DNA of 64,000 bases. Origin: an uncultured Clostridium sp. GTDB lineage: Bacteria > Bacillota > Clostridia > Lachnospirales > Lachnospiraceae. The DNA lies in assembly GCF_900547735.1 (NCBI RefSeq), contig NZ_URHZ01000002.1, forward strand, positions 62,001-126,000. Reading direction: 5' to 3'. The notes beneath the pieces are model-generated. The model was not told where the DNA came from. It did not search any database and saw only the letters and a program-made list of their open reading frames with translations. The position numbers were made by a program, and so were the translations under genes. Below, one piece after another: positions 42,315-50,944 of the stretch (position 1 is its first letter; the number at the start of each line of letters is the position of its first letter).

Positions 42315-43001
42315 TCAAAGATACTTATCAAAAACAAGAAGTCCTTCCTCCGCTTCCGCAGCAGTTCCGGATAACATAAATCCCAGTTTCTGCGCCAGGC
42401 TGGCAGACGCCTTGTTTTCACTCTCGGTTTTTATCGCAAGCCGTTTCAGCCCCAGCTCCTCCCTGGCATATTCAATTATTGCGCCGCAGGCCTCCAGGGC
42501 GTATCCCTGCGACCGGAACGGCTCATAGATATGATATCCCAGTTCCCCATCCGTGATACCGGCCTTGCCGATCACGGCTCCGCTTTGTTTTTCCACCAGT
42601 GCCCACAGGCCGCATTCATGAAAGCGGTACTGTCCGGCTATATAATTTCCCCTCAGAATCCGGTTGGAAAATACTCCGCCCCCGTCGTCCGGGGATTCTG
42701 GTTCCAGCGGATCTTCAGAGGTAAACTCCCGTATGAGCAGTCTGTCCGTCTCTGCGATAATCCACGGCAGCCCGGCATTCCTCCTTACCGCGCGCTCTAA
42801 AAGCATTTCATCCGCAGCACCGGGTTCACCAATCAGATACAGGCAGGCGTCAAAGCCTGCCCCCGAGCCTCCACGATCCGGATCCCATATTCCAACAATG
42901 GCTCTTCCTGCCGCTGCTGCGGCCAGAAGAGCCTCGTTCTCGTCCGAAACAGTGACCGGGTATTGTTTCCCTTCTACTGTAACTTCCTTTATAATTGTCA
43001 T
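42315..43001 (-). CDS. GNAT-family acetyltransferase with N-terminal extension
   Basis: A 228-residue protein whose last 130 residues are a RimJ/RimL-like acetyltransferase: RLLIREFTSED, then GYHIYEPFRSQGYALEACGAIIEYA (acetyl-CoA loop RSQGYA) and SASLAQKLGFMLSG. The first 85 residues (MTIIKEVTVEGKQYPVTVSD to IIAETD) form a separate domain seen in some clostridial acetyltransferases. The ribosome binding site is weak (AAGAAGATAAGAG). Substrate unknown. It is 29 bases downstream of the cyclophilin gene and probably cotranscribed. Confidence 0.85.
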   Translation of the reverse strand: MTIIKEVTVEGKQYPVTVSDENEALLAAAAAGRAIVGIWDPDRGGSGAGFDACLYLIGEPGAADEMLLERAVRRNAGLPWIIAETDRLLIREFTSEDPLEPESPDDGGGVFSNRILRGNYIAGQYRFHECGLWALVEKQSGAVIGKAGITDGELGYHIYEPFRSQGYALEACGAIIEYAREELGLKRLAIKTESENKASASLAQKLGFMLSGTAAEAEEGLLVFDKYL

Positions 43002-43030
43002 ACTCTTATCTTCTTTTCAGAAAAGCCGGT

Positions 43031-43549
43031 TTAGCATTTCTCCGGTTCCGGATACTCCTCGCCAAATGTTTCTACCGTCATTGTCTTGATTTTCTGCTCT
43101 TTCATCGGTCTGTCGTTCCAGTCTGTCTTCATTCCGGCAATTTTGTCCACAATATCAAGACCTTCCGTCACTTTACCGAACGCTGCGTAGGAGCCGTCCA
43201 GGTGCGGAGCGTTGTCATGCATGATAAAGAACTGGGAACCTGCTGAATCCGGAGCCATTGATCTTGCCATGGACAGCACGCCTTTTGAGTGTTTAAACTG
43301 GTTGGTAAAGCCGTTCTGGCTGAACTCGCCCTTGATAGAGTATCCCGGGCCGCCCATACCGTTGCCGTTCGGGCATCCGCCCTGAATCATAAACCCTTTG
43401 ATAACACGGTGGAAAATAAGTCCGTCGTAATATCCCTTTTTAATCAGGCTGATAAAGTTATTTACTGTATTTGGGGCGATTTCCGGATAAAGCTCTGCTT
43501 TCATGATATCGCCGTTTTCCATCTCAATTGTTACGATTGGATTCTGCAT
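43031..43549 (-). CDS. ppiB: Cyclophilin-type peptidyl-prolyl cis-trans isomerase
   Basis: A 172-residue cytoplasmic cyclophilin, without a signal peptide, that accelerates proline isomerisation in folding. Motifs are FHRVIKGFMIQGGCPNGNG, FKHSKGVLSMARSM, and SQFFIMHDNAPHLDGSYAAFGKV, containing the catalytic Arg and cyclosporin-site residues. The length is standard. It is the first gene of a probable ppiB-GNAT unit. Confidence 0.93.
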   Translation of the reverse strand: MQNPIVTIEMENGDIMKAELYPEIAPNTVNNFISLIKKGYYDGLIFHRVIKGFMIQGGCPNGNGMGGPGYSIKGEFSQNGFTNQFKHSKGVLSMARSMAPDSAGSQFFIMHDNAPHLDGSYAAFGKVTEGLDIVDKIAGMKTDWNDRPMKEQKIKTMTVETFGEEYPEPEKC

Positions 43550-43626
43550 TTGATTTCCTCCTAAAGTTTTTGCATTTGTCCTATAAGTTTAGCAAACTGC
43601 GGAGGATTTGTCCAGATATCTCAGGA

Positions 43627-43651
43627 TTTTCACGCAAATTACGCGTGAAAA
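43627..43651. repeat. Inverted repeat upstream of ppiB
   Basis: TTTTCACGC and GCGTGAAAA form a perfect nine-base dyad with a seven-base centre, about 80 bases from the ppiB start. It may be an operator. Confidence 0.5.
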
Positions 43652-43710
43652 CACCTCGCAGGATATTACCATTAAACAGTAACATCCCCTCTCCCGAAAC
43701 GCTGAAACCA

Positions 43711-43740
43711 TTGCACCGTCCTTTCCCGGTATGGTATACT
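43711..43740 (+). promoter_or_regulatory. Probable promoter of the alpha/beta hydrolase gene
   Basis: TTGCAC (43711-43716) and TATACT (43735-43740) are 18 bases apart, about 115 bases before the hydrolase ATG. Confidence 0.5.
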
Positions 43741-43856
43741 GGACATGGGACGGCCTGTACTGACGGCCGCAGGGCAAAAAGCTCACAAAACGGTAACCTG
43801 CATGCTCCGTGCACAGGTTATCACACCAATAAAGCAATCAAAGGAGGGCGTTACTT

Positions 43857-44660
43857 ATGGGTGAGATGATTTCATCATACGACGGCACAAAATTATACCT
43901 GAACAAAGAGGTGGGGAACGGTTGTAAGGCAGTCGCCGTCATTGTCCACGGGCTCTGTGAACATCAGGGGCGGTACGACTATTTTGCCGGACTTTTCCAC
44001 AATGCGGGAATCGGAACTTACCGCTTTGATCACCGCGGCCACGGACGTTCCGAGGGGGAACGCACCTATTACGAAGATTTTAACGAACTGTTGGACGACA
44101 CCAATGTGGTTGTGGATATGGCGATCGCCGAGAATCCGGATCTTCCCGTATTTCTGATCGGCCACAGCATGGGCGGTTTTACCGTTGCCCTGTACGGCGC
44201 CAAATATCCGGATAAGAAGCTGCGCGGACTCGTAACCAGCGGAGCGCTCACCGTAGATAACGGCAAGCTGATCACCGGTGTTCCTAAGGATCTGGATCCC
44301 CACACACAGCTTCCGAACGAGCTGGGTGCCGGAGTCTGCTCCGTGCAGGAGGTTGTGGACTGGTATGGCAAGGATCCTTATAACACAAAGACATTTACAA
44401 CCGGCCTTTGCTATGCAATCTGCGATGGACTGGCCTGGTTTGAGGACGGCATCCAGAACTTTAAATATCCTGTCCTGATGCTCCACGGCGAGAAAGACGG
44501 CCTGGTTAGTGTACAGGATACTTATGATTTCTTTAAAAACGCTCCGTCTGCCGATAAACAGATGAAGATTTATGGCGGATTGTTCCATGAGATTTTCAAT
44601 GAATACTGTAAAGATGAGGTTATCTCGGATGTGATTAACTGGATTTCCGGCCGCTGTTAA
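43857..44660 (+). CDS. Alpha/beta hydrolase, monoacylglycerol lipase-like
   Basis: A 267-residue serine hydrolase. The oxyanion region VIVHGLCEHQGRYDYFA is typical of monoacylglycerol lipases, the nucleophile Ser104 lies in GHSMGG, and the likely acid Asp and base His lie in HGEKDGLV and GLFHEIFNE. It probably cleaves monoacylglycerols or lysophospholipids in the cytoplasm; there is no signal peptide. AAGGAGG precedes the ATG. It is a single-gene unit ending in a strong hairpin. Confidence 0.9.
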   Translation: MGEMISSYDGTKLYLNKEVGNGCKAVAVIVHGLCEHQGRYDYFAGLFHNAGIGTYRFDHRGHGRSEGERTYYEDFNELLDDTNVVVDMAIAENPDLPVFLIGHSMGGFTVALYGAKYPDKKLRGLVTSGALTVDNGKLITGVPKDLDPHTQLPNELGAGVCSVQEVVDWYGKDPYNTKTFTTGLCYAICDGLAWFEDGIQNFKYPVLMLHGEKDGLVSVQDTYDFFKNAPSADKQMKIYGGLFHEIFNEYCKDEVISDVINWISGRC

Positions 44661-44666
44661 TAATAC

Positions 44667-44724
44667 TTCAGCCCCGGTTCCGGGCGCCGCGTAAAAACGC
44701 ATTGTGCCTGGAACCGGGGCTGAA
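44667..44724. terminator. Strong hairpin between convergent genes
   Basis: TTCAGCCCCGGTTCC and GGAACCGGGGCTGAA are perfect 15-base arms, with partial pairing in the 28-base centre. T-tracts are short on both strands, but its position between the hydrolase and the cbpA stop codons fits a bidirectional terminator. Confidence 0.6.
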
Positions 44725-44745
44725 TAAGCTTCCGGCTCTAACTGT

Positions 44746-45783
44746 TTAACCGGTAGCGGACATTTTGCACGCCTGGTCAAATTCCCTTAACTTACGTTTG
44801 GCCTCCTGAGTCAGTTTTTCCGGCGCCTGGATTTCAATCGTCACATACTGGTCGCCTTTTACGGACGGATTTCTCATGGCGGCAATTCCTTTTCCTTTCA
44901 GCCGTATCTTACTGCCCGGTTTTGTGCCTTCTTTTATCTTGCATACAACATTGCCGTAAATAGTCGGAATCGTTGCTTCACCGCCCAAAACGGCCGTTAC
45001 AAACGGAATTCTGACGGTGGAATAAACATCCTGCCCTTTTCTGCTGAAGCCCGGCTTCTCTTTTACCGTAACCTTAAGAAGCAGATCTCCGGCCTCTCCG
45101 CCCTGGATTCCGGGATTTCCCTTCCCTTTCAGGCGGATGATTTTGCCCGGCTCAATACCGGCAGGAATATTGACTTCCAGCGATTTGACCGTTCCGCTGC
45201 CGTCCTTCAGGTGGATTAGCTGGCTGCCGCCCAGCGCGGCTTTTTCAAAACTGATTTCCAGCTCCGCGTTTAAATCGGAGCCTTTTCTCTTAAATCCATG
45301 GCTGAAATCGCGCTCCTGATATCCGCCGCCATAAAAACCGCCGCCGAAATCATCGCTGTAGGAGCCGCTTCTGTAGAATTTTTCCGAGCCGCCGCCGTGA
45401 AAATTTCCTCCAAACAGGTTCTTCAGAATATCATCCATATCCTCTCCACTCTCAAAATGATACTCATGGAAACCGCTCTTCGGTCCGCCGTAGGAGCCAT
45501 GGAAACCGTTCCCGGAGGTTCCACCCCCGGCACCGCCGTAGGCCCCGGCATCTCCCTCAAAGGCTGCATGCCCGAACTGATCATACAGTTTTCGTTTTTC
45601 CTCATCCCCGAGCACGCCATACGCCTCATTCACTTCTTTGAACTGTTCCGCCGCATGTGCATTGCCTTCGTTGCTGTCGGGGTGATATTTTTTTGCAAGT
45701 TTTCTATATGCTTTTTTAATTGCCTGCGCATCCGCACTTCTGCCGACGCCCAAAACCTCATAATAATCCCTTTTCAATCTCAT
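44746..45783 (-). CDS. cbpA: DnaJ-like co-chaperone without zinc finger (CbpA-type)
   Basis: A 345-residue class II J protein. The J domain shows YYEVLGVGRSADAQAIKKAYRKLA and the HPD triad in KKYHPDSN; a Gly/Phe/Ser-rich segment follows (about 80-165), then two substrate-binding beta domains with GDLLLKVTVKEKPGFSRKGQDVY. The four CXXCXGXG zinc motifs of DnaJ are absent. It stimulates DnaK. It is 81 bases after hsp20 and probably under the same CIRCE/HrcA control. The first possible codon is GTG at 45786; I use the adjoining ATG. Confidence 0.9.
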   Translation of the reverse strand: MRLKRDYYEVLGVGRSADAQAIKKAYRKLAKKYHPDSNEGNAHAAEQFKEVNEAYGVLGDEEKRKLYDQFGHAAFEGDAGAYGGAGGGTSGNGFHGSYGGPKSGFHEYHFESGEDMDDILKNLFGGNFHGGGSEKFYRSGSYSDDFGGGFYGGGYQERDFSHGFKRKGSDLNAELEISFEKAALGGSQLIHLKDGSGTVKSLEVNIPAGIEPGKIIRLKGKGNPGIQGGEAGDLLLKVTVKEKPGFSRKGQDVYSTVRIPFVTAVLGGEATIPTIYGNVVCKIKEGTKPGSKIRLKGKGIAAMRNPSVKGDQYVTIEIQAPEKLTQEAKRKLREFDQACKMSATG

Positions 45784-45864
45784 CACTTCCCTTCCGGTTT
45801 ACGTTATATATAAAGCGAGAGGCCAGACCCGCTGACCCCCCGCCGCATCAATTGTGTCCCACGC

Positions 45865-46326
45865 TTACTCAATGGTAATATATTTCCTGGTTTCCACCGC
45901 AGGCTTTGCCTCTTTCTTCGGGATAAAAATCTTCAGGATGCCGTGTTTAAACTCGCCCCTGATCTCATCCTGGGTCACTTCCTCGCCTACGTAGAAGGAA
46001 CGCTCACAGGCGCCCGCATACCGCTCCCTGCGGATGTACCTGCCCGTCTTCTTATCCTGCTCATCCTGATTAAGGCCTTTGGCCGCACTGACGGTCAGGG
46101 TGCCTTCTTCCAGGGAAACCTTCACTTCGTCTTTCGCAAAGCCCGGGAGGTCCATTTCCAGCATATAGCCGGAATCGGTTTCCCTGATATCCGTTTTCAT
46201 CAGATTCTTGCTGTGATGGCCATACAGCTTTTTCTCCAGCCGTTTCTGTTCCTTGTCATCAAAGAATGGGAAATCTTTCATAAAATCATCAAACAAATCC
46301 TCACCAAAAATACTAGGCATTAACAT
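45865..46326 (-). CDS. hsp20: Hsp20-family small heat-shock protein
   Basis: A 153-residue alpha-crystallin chaperone. The alpha-crystallin domain runs from about 43 (KTDIRETDSGYMLEMDLPGF) to 143, with GILKIFIPKKE as the conserved late strand and the C-terminal ITIE tail. It holds unfolded proteins for refolding. AAGGAG precedes MLMPSIF. Its promoter overlaps a CIRCE element, so HrcA should repress it until heat shock. Confidence 0.93.
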   Translation of the reverse strand: MLMPSIFGEDLFDDFMKDFPFFDDKEQKRLEKKLYGHHSKNLMKTDIRETDSGYMLEMDLPGFAKDEVKVSLEEGTLTVSAAKGLNQDEQDKKTGRYIRRERYAGACERSFYVGEEVTQDEIRGEFKHGILKIFIPKKEAKPAVETRKYITIE

Positions 46327-46439
46327 AAGTCATCTCTCCTTTTCAATATGCTGTTTACCTTGTTTCTTTGGACTGGGAATCGGGATGTAAAGTTTTTCTT
46401 TCCTGATGTCTTTCTATCCTTTTTCCTTGTTCTGGTTAC

Positions 46440-46482
46440 GTTATACCACTAGTTGTTAGCACTGTCAAGAGGTGAGTGCTAA
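46440..46482 (-). promoter_or_regulatory. Hsp20 promoter overlapped by a CIRCE operator
   Basis: On the minus strand TTGACA (46463-46468) and TATAAC (46440-46445) are 17 bases apart. The CIRCE inverted repeat TTAGCACTG-N9-GAGTGCTAA spans 46456-46482 and differs from consensus at one base. HrcA binding would block the -35 element. Confidence 0.92.
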
Positions 46483-46521
46483 TATTTTTGTGAAATATTT
46501 GTGTCCTTCAAATATGCCCGT

Positions 46522-46575
46522 AAAACAACGAAAAGCACGCTTCGCGAACTTTTCATTGCCACTCAACAAGGGGAC
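46522..46575 (+). repeat. Dispersed hairpin repeat, copy 2
   Basis: This copy matches 2697-2749 at about 50 of 53 positions, with AAAACAACGAAAAGC, CGCTTCG and GAACTTTTCATTG in common. It abuts the permease terminator. Confidence 0.65.
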
Positions 46576-46617
46576 TGCCGCACTGAGTCGTTTCATCTCA
46601 TGCGGCAGCCCCCTGTT
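46570..46617 (-). terminator. Terminator hairpin after the APC permease gene
   Basis: GGGGACTGCCGCA (46570-46582) pairs with TGCGGCAGCCCCC (46601-46613) with one mismatch. On the minus strand only a short TTGTTG follows; the plus-strand side has TGTTTT. Confidence 0.55.
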
Positions 46618-46655
46618 TTCCCTGATAAAGCGGATAGAGCCGGTACTGATTTTAT

Positions 46656-48092
46656 TTAAGATACATGTTTCTCGCGTTTTTTAATCTCCGGCAGAATCAG
46701 GCCGAGTGCGGTCAGCACAAACGGAGTGATGATGTTCAGAGCCGTGGAAGCAATATCTCCCTCCACATACATTCCCAGGATACAGCAGACCGCCGTAACC
46801 AGGAAGCACCAGCCTCCCGCCGTAAACGCCAGCCCCTGGCTCTTTGTAAACCGGTATTCCGGCTGGAATTTTGTAAAATGGACACGCAGCGCGATATAGG
46901 CTCCAAACACCCACAGATAACGCAGGGGCATTGTCACGGAATTCAGTTTGTTAAGCTGTGTCAGCACGGCCGCAGCGCCCGGAACAAAGGACTGGATCAG
47001 GATGATACTTCCGGACAGGAACACGACCATCCATATTCCGTTGATATAAGCCCCGTATTTGTTCTTTTTCAAAAGTCCGGACGGAATGTATTTTCTCGCC
47101 TCTTCATTGTCCAGCAGCATACGCAGCGGCGCATCAATGCTCAGAACCAGTGTGGAGAACTGGCCGATAGCATTGCAGGCGGCATAGACAATCAGAAGGA
47201 AGTTTCCTACATGGTAATATTCCCCCAGTTTCTGGAATGCCCAGTAGGATCCGTTGGAAACATAGGAATTAAAGCTTTCCCTGCTTTCGTTGATAAGCGC
47301 AGGGTCAAACATCTGCCCCATGGCGACTGTGCCTAAAATCGCGCAGACCATAACCATGACGGCCAGCATAATCATGCCTTTGGGAAATCCCCTCGACGGA
47401 TCCTTGACCTTATTTACATAGGGAGAAATCTTTTCACAGCCTCCCACTGCAAATACCAGGATTGATAAAGAGGTAAAGTATCCGACGTTAAACTGCGGAA
47501 TCACCTGTTTAATTCCGAAATTTAACGGAACATAATCTGCACGGGGATTGATAACCGGCGCTGCGAACATCATTAAAATATAGAGCAGGGACATAATAAA
47601 CATGCTCGTTCCGGCAATGGTGGCCAGTTTTTTAAGAGGATTCAGGCCTCGGCTTGCCACCCAGCAGAAAAACAGGAACACAGCCAGCGTTGCAAGCTGT
47701 ACCCACTGCGTCGGAAACATGTCGTAGGTCGTGCCGTTCTGGAATGCCATCCAGCTCAGGGCCTTTAAGCCTCCGCTTCCCTTACTTGCAATGTACGTCA
47801 CATGGCAGGCCCAATACGTCCAGCCCGCATAGTAGGCAAATTTGGAACCGATTGTCTGGTGAATCCAGGAACTCACCCCTCCACCGTGTGTCTTGAAGGC
47901 GGAACCCAATTCCCCCACCATCAGCGTGTAAGGGATAAAATACAGGATAAACATCAGGATCCAGCTGAAAATAACCTGCGTTCCGTTAAAATAAACGAAA
48001 CCATTTGTTACGTTACCAAAACCCCAAACGGTAGAAAAGGCCATAAAAGCCAGCATATACCAACTGATTTTCTGCGATTTATCTTTTTCCAT
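46656..48092 (-). CDS. APC-family amino acid permease
   Basis: A 478-residue transporter with about 12 spans from the amino acid-polyamine-organocation superfamily. The first span region WYMLAFMAFSTVWGFGNVTNG has the unwound Gly-rich helix, and VGELGSAFKTHGGGVSSWIHQ resembles the glutamate/GABA antiporter-like branch. Its amino acid is undetermined. I start at MEKDKSQK, preceded by GGGG; the longer frame begins nine codons earlier. It is a single-gene unit with its own terminator. It fits with the surrounding peptide and amino-acid genes. Confidence 0.87.
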   Translation of the reverse strand: MEKDKSQKISWYMLAFMAFSTVWGFGNVTNGFVYFNGTQVIFSWILMFILYFIPYTLMVGELGSAFKTHGGGVSSWIHQTIGSKFAYYAGWTYWACHVTYIASKGSGGLKALSWMAFQNGTTYDMFPTQWVQLATLAVFLFFCWVASRGLNPLKKLATIAGTSMFIMSLLYILMMFAAPVINPRADYVPLNFGIKQVIPQFNVGYFTSLSILVFAVGGCEKISPYVNKVKDPSRGFPKGMIMLAVMVMVCAILGTVAMGQMFDPALINESRESFNSYVSNGSYWAFQKLGEYYHVGNFLLIVYAACNAIGQFSTLVLSIDAPLRMLLDNEEARKYIPSGLLKKNKYGAYINGIWMVVFLSGSIILIQSFVPGAAAVLTQLNKLNSVTMPLRYLWVFGAYIALRVHFTKFQPEYRFTKSQGLAFTAGGWCFLVTAVCCILGMYVEGDIASTALNIITPFVLTALGLILPEIKKREKHVS

Positions 48093-48349
48093 AATTCCCC
48101 GTTTTCCCTTCTGCCACATTATTCTTTCCGGTTTTTTATTTACCGGTATTATTTATCTTCTCCGGTAACGGCTTCGCATCTTTGCCGTTACCTTTTCTGT
48201 TACATTCTTTCCCATTTTCATACATTCTAGTACTTTACTGCGCAAGTTTCGTTTATTTGCGCCGCATCGGTTTTCCTGTACTCAAAGGGAACTCCCGCCG
48301 CACAAACATCCCCTGCACAGTCCGGAGGGCGGTTTCGTCCCCTCCCGGC
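48093..48349. other. Intergenic region upstream of the APC permease
   Basis: Between the permease start and the aminopeptidase stop I see no gene, clear promoter or terminator. Confidence 0.3.
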
Positions 48350-49666
48350 TTACTCCGTCCCGAGACGGTAGCGTCCATTTCCCTCGCAGAAGATACCTGA
48401 GGAGAAAAACGTCTCCATCGCAGAAAGCAGATACGCCGTATCCTTCACGCCGCAAGTCTCATATGGTGAATGCATGGCAAGTTCCGGGAGACCGATATCC
48501 ACCGTGTTCAGGGATACATGGGAATTGGAAATGTTCCCGAGGGTCGATCCGCCCAGGATATCGGAGCGGTTGACAAAAGTCTGGAACGGTACGCCCGCTG
48601 CCTTGCAGACCGCCTTAAAAAGGCCGGCTGAAATGCTGTCCGTCGTATATTTCTGGTTGGCGCTGTGCTTGATAACAATGCCTCCGTTCAGGAACGGGCG
48701 GTTGTCCACGTCGGCTTTATCCATGTAGTTCGGATGCAGGGCATGGCCGTTGTCGGCCGAAACCATGAAACTGTCGGCCACGGAGATCAGATACTCTTCG
48801 CGGTTTCTGCCCATCGCCTCGTTGATGCGGCCCATCACATCCTCCAGCAGAGTGGAACCGGCTCCCTGTTTTGTTCCGCTTCCCACTTCCTCATTGTCAA
48901 AGACGGCGCACATCGCCACATGCGTCCTGTTTTCCGCTTTCAGAAGACCCTTCATCGTCCCGTAGGCACACTGCAGGTCGTCCAGTCTGGAGCAGGATGT
49001 GAATTCATTTTCCGCTCCCCAGACCGTACCCGGGACACGGTTATAAAGAAACAGATCGCTGCTTAAAATCTGCTCCGGCCGGACTCCGGCCTGTTCCGCC
49101 GCCATCCGCATCAGCCTGTCTTTTTCACCTGCCATCCCAAACAGGGGAAGCATATCCTTCTGCGGATTCAGCGCCACTCCTTCGTTCGCCTCGCGGTTCA
49201 TATGGATTGCCAGGTTGGGAATCAGGACCAGATCCCGGTCGATATTGACGAGACGGCTCTCAAAGCTGCCTTCATGTTCCACCAGGACACGGCCTGCCAC
49301 GGACAGAGGCCGATCCATCCAGGGGGCCATCAGCATTCCGCCGTATTTCTCCACGTTCAGTTTGACATACTGCCCGCCGGCATCCATTTCATGTTTTTCC
49401 TTCAGTTTAAAAGATGGAGAATCACTGTGGGAGGCCGCAATCATAAATCCCCTGTATGAGCATTCGGGAATACGGAATGCGATGATGGATGAACCGTTGC
49501 GGGTGGTAAAATACTTTCCGCCCTCCGAGATCTTCCAGTGTTCCTGCTCCATCAGCTCCTCAAATCCATCTTCCTTAAGCATGCTGCGGAAATTCTCCAC
49601 CACATGGTAGCAGGTGGGACTCGCATCAATAAACTTCATCATATCGCGTGAAACCGCTTCAAACAT
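48350..49666 (-). CDS. apeB: M18-family aminopeptidase
   Basis: A 438-residue cytoplasmic metallo-aminopeptidase of the M18 family, which removes acidic or neutral N-terminal residues. Zinc ligands are in ASHSDSPSFKLK (His, then Asp), the region SRLDDLQCAYG, the catalytic Glu pair in FDNEEVGSG, and His in ISNSHVSLN. It is the last gene of the gltS-pepT-apeB unit, two bases after pepT, and probably degrades imported peptides. Confidence 0.92.
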   Translation of the reverse strand: MFEAVSRDMMKFIDASPTCYHVVENFRSMLKEDGFEELMEQEHWKISEGGKYFTTRNGSSIIAFRIPECSYRGFMIAASHSDSPSFKLKEKHEMDAGGQYVKLNVEKYGGMLMAPWMDRPLSVAGRVLVEHEGSFESRLVNIDRDLVLIPNLAIHMNREANEGVALNPQKDMLPLFGMAGEKDRLMRMAAEQAGVRPEQILSSDLFLYNRVPGTVWGAENEFTSCSRLDDLQCAYGTMKGLLKAENRTHVAMCAVFDNEEVGSGTKQGAGSTLLEDVMGRINEAMGRNREEYLISVADSFMVSADNGHALHPNYMDKADVDNRPFLNGGIVIKHSANQKYTTDSISAGLFKAVCKAAGVPFQTFVNRSDILGGSTLGNISNSHVSLNTVDIGLPELAMHSPYETCGVKDTAYLLSAMETFFSSGIFCEGNGRYRLGTE

Positions 49667-49668
49667 TT

Positions 49669-50907
49669 TTACTGTTCTCCTCTCTGCGCCTCTTTAACGA
49701 ACTCTCCGGCCAGGCTGACCAGCACATCGGCCATGGATTCCATGGACTCCACCGGAATATACTCGAATACCCCGTGGAAATTGTGGCCGCCGGTGGACAG
49801 GTTCGGACAGGGAAGGCCCATAAAGCTGAGCCGCGCTCCGTCCGTCCCGCCTCTGACCGGAATGGTCCGGGGCTCCACCCCGCAGGCCTTAAAAGCCGCG
49901 TTTGCCTTGTCTATCAGGTGCATATGATCTTTTATAATTTCCTGCATGTTGAAATACATGTCACGAAGCGACAGTTCTACGGTGCCGGAACCGTATTTTT
50001 CATTCAGGTAGGCTGCAATTTTCTCCATACGGGCTTTTTTCGCCTCGTATTCCTTCCTGTCATGCTGCCGGATGATATATTTCAGGCTGCACTCCGCCAC
50101 GGAACCCGACATGGAGGAGAGATGGTAAAATCCTTCATACCCTTCCGTATAAGACGGCTGTTCATGGGCCGGCAGCATCCCCTGGAGTTCCCAGGCCACC
50201 ATCAGCGCGTTAAGCATCCGTCCCTTCGACATGCCCGGGTGGATGGAACGGCCGTGTATCGTGATGTTGGCCGTGGCTCCATTGAAATTCTCATATTCAA
50301 GCTCGCCAAGCGCTCCCCCGTCTACGGTATAGGCCGCATCTGCTCCGAATTTTTTCACGTCAAAATACTGGGTTCCCCGGCTGATTTCCTCGTCCGGAGT
50401 AAAGCAGATGCGGATCCGCCCGTGACGGAAGGACGTATCTTTCATCATCCGCTCCGCTGCAGTCAGTATCTCCGCGATTCCCGCCTTGTCGTCGGCTCCG
50501 AGCAGCGTGGTCCCGTCCGTGACAATGAGGGTTTTTCCCTGATAATCCAAAAGCTCCGGAAACTCCTCTTCCTTAAGCCACAGGTCAAGTTTCCCGTTCA
50601 GCAGGATATCTCCCCCTCTGTAATCAACCAGTTGCGGATGGATTGGCCCTCCCGGAACGGCGCTGCTGGTATCCATGTGTGAGATAAGGCCGAGCACGGG
50701 CACACCTTCCACGTTGGCAGGGATCGTACCGGTAACATATCCGTGTTCATCCAGTTCCACGTCCATAAGGCCTATCTCCCGCATTTCCGTCTCCAGCATC
50801 CTGGCCAAATCCCACTGCGTCTCTGAGGACGGACAGGAGGAGGATTCCTCCCTTGAGGTCGTATCAACGGAAATATATTCTAAAAAGCGTTCTGCTGTTG
50901 ATTTCAT
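49669..50907 (-). CDS. pepT: Peptidase T (tripeptidase), copy 1
   Basis: A 412-residue two-zinc M20B tripeptidase. Motifs are LISHMDTSSAVPG (His, Asp), GTTLLGADDKAGIAEIL (Asp), CFTPDEEISRGTQYFDV (Glu pair) and RGGTDGARLSFMGLPCPNLSTGG. The dimerisation lid has the His of HGRSIHPGM. It releases the N-terminal residue from tripeptides in the cytoplasm. It lies between gltS and apeB; a second, diverged PepT is at 54958. Confidence 0.95.
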   Translation of the reverse strand: MKSTAERFLEYISVDTTSREESSSCPSSETQWDLARMLETEMREIGLMDVELDEHGYVTGTIPANVEGVPVLGLISHMDTSSAVPGGPIHPQLVDYRGGDILLNGKLDLWLKEEEFPELLDYQGKTLIVTDGTTLLGADDKAGIAEILTAAERMMKDTSFRHGRIRICFTPDEEISRGTQYFDVKKFGADAAYTVDGGALGELEYENFNGATANITIHGRSIHPGMSKGRMLNALMVAWELQGMLPAHEQPSYTEGYEGFYHLSSMSGSVAECSLKYIIRQHDRKEYEAKKARMEKIAAYLNEKYGSGTVELSLRDMYFNMQEIIKDHMHLIDKANAAFKACGVEPRTIPVRGGTDGARLSFMGLPCPNLSTGGHNFHGVFEYIPVESMESMADVLVSLAGEFVKEAQRGEQ

Positions 50908-50944
50908 AAGTCAAGTTCCCTTCTTAATTTGTCAAACGGGTTTG

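Noticed and set aside
43893..44780. Minus-strand 295-residue open frame
   Set aside because: It is the shadow of the hydrolase gene, which has an intact Ser-His-Asp set and a good ribosome binding site.
49648..50682. Plus-strand 344-residue open frame
   Set aside because: It is antisense to pepT, which has all catalytic motifs. The antisense translation has no recognisable domain.
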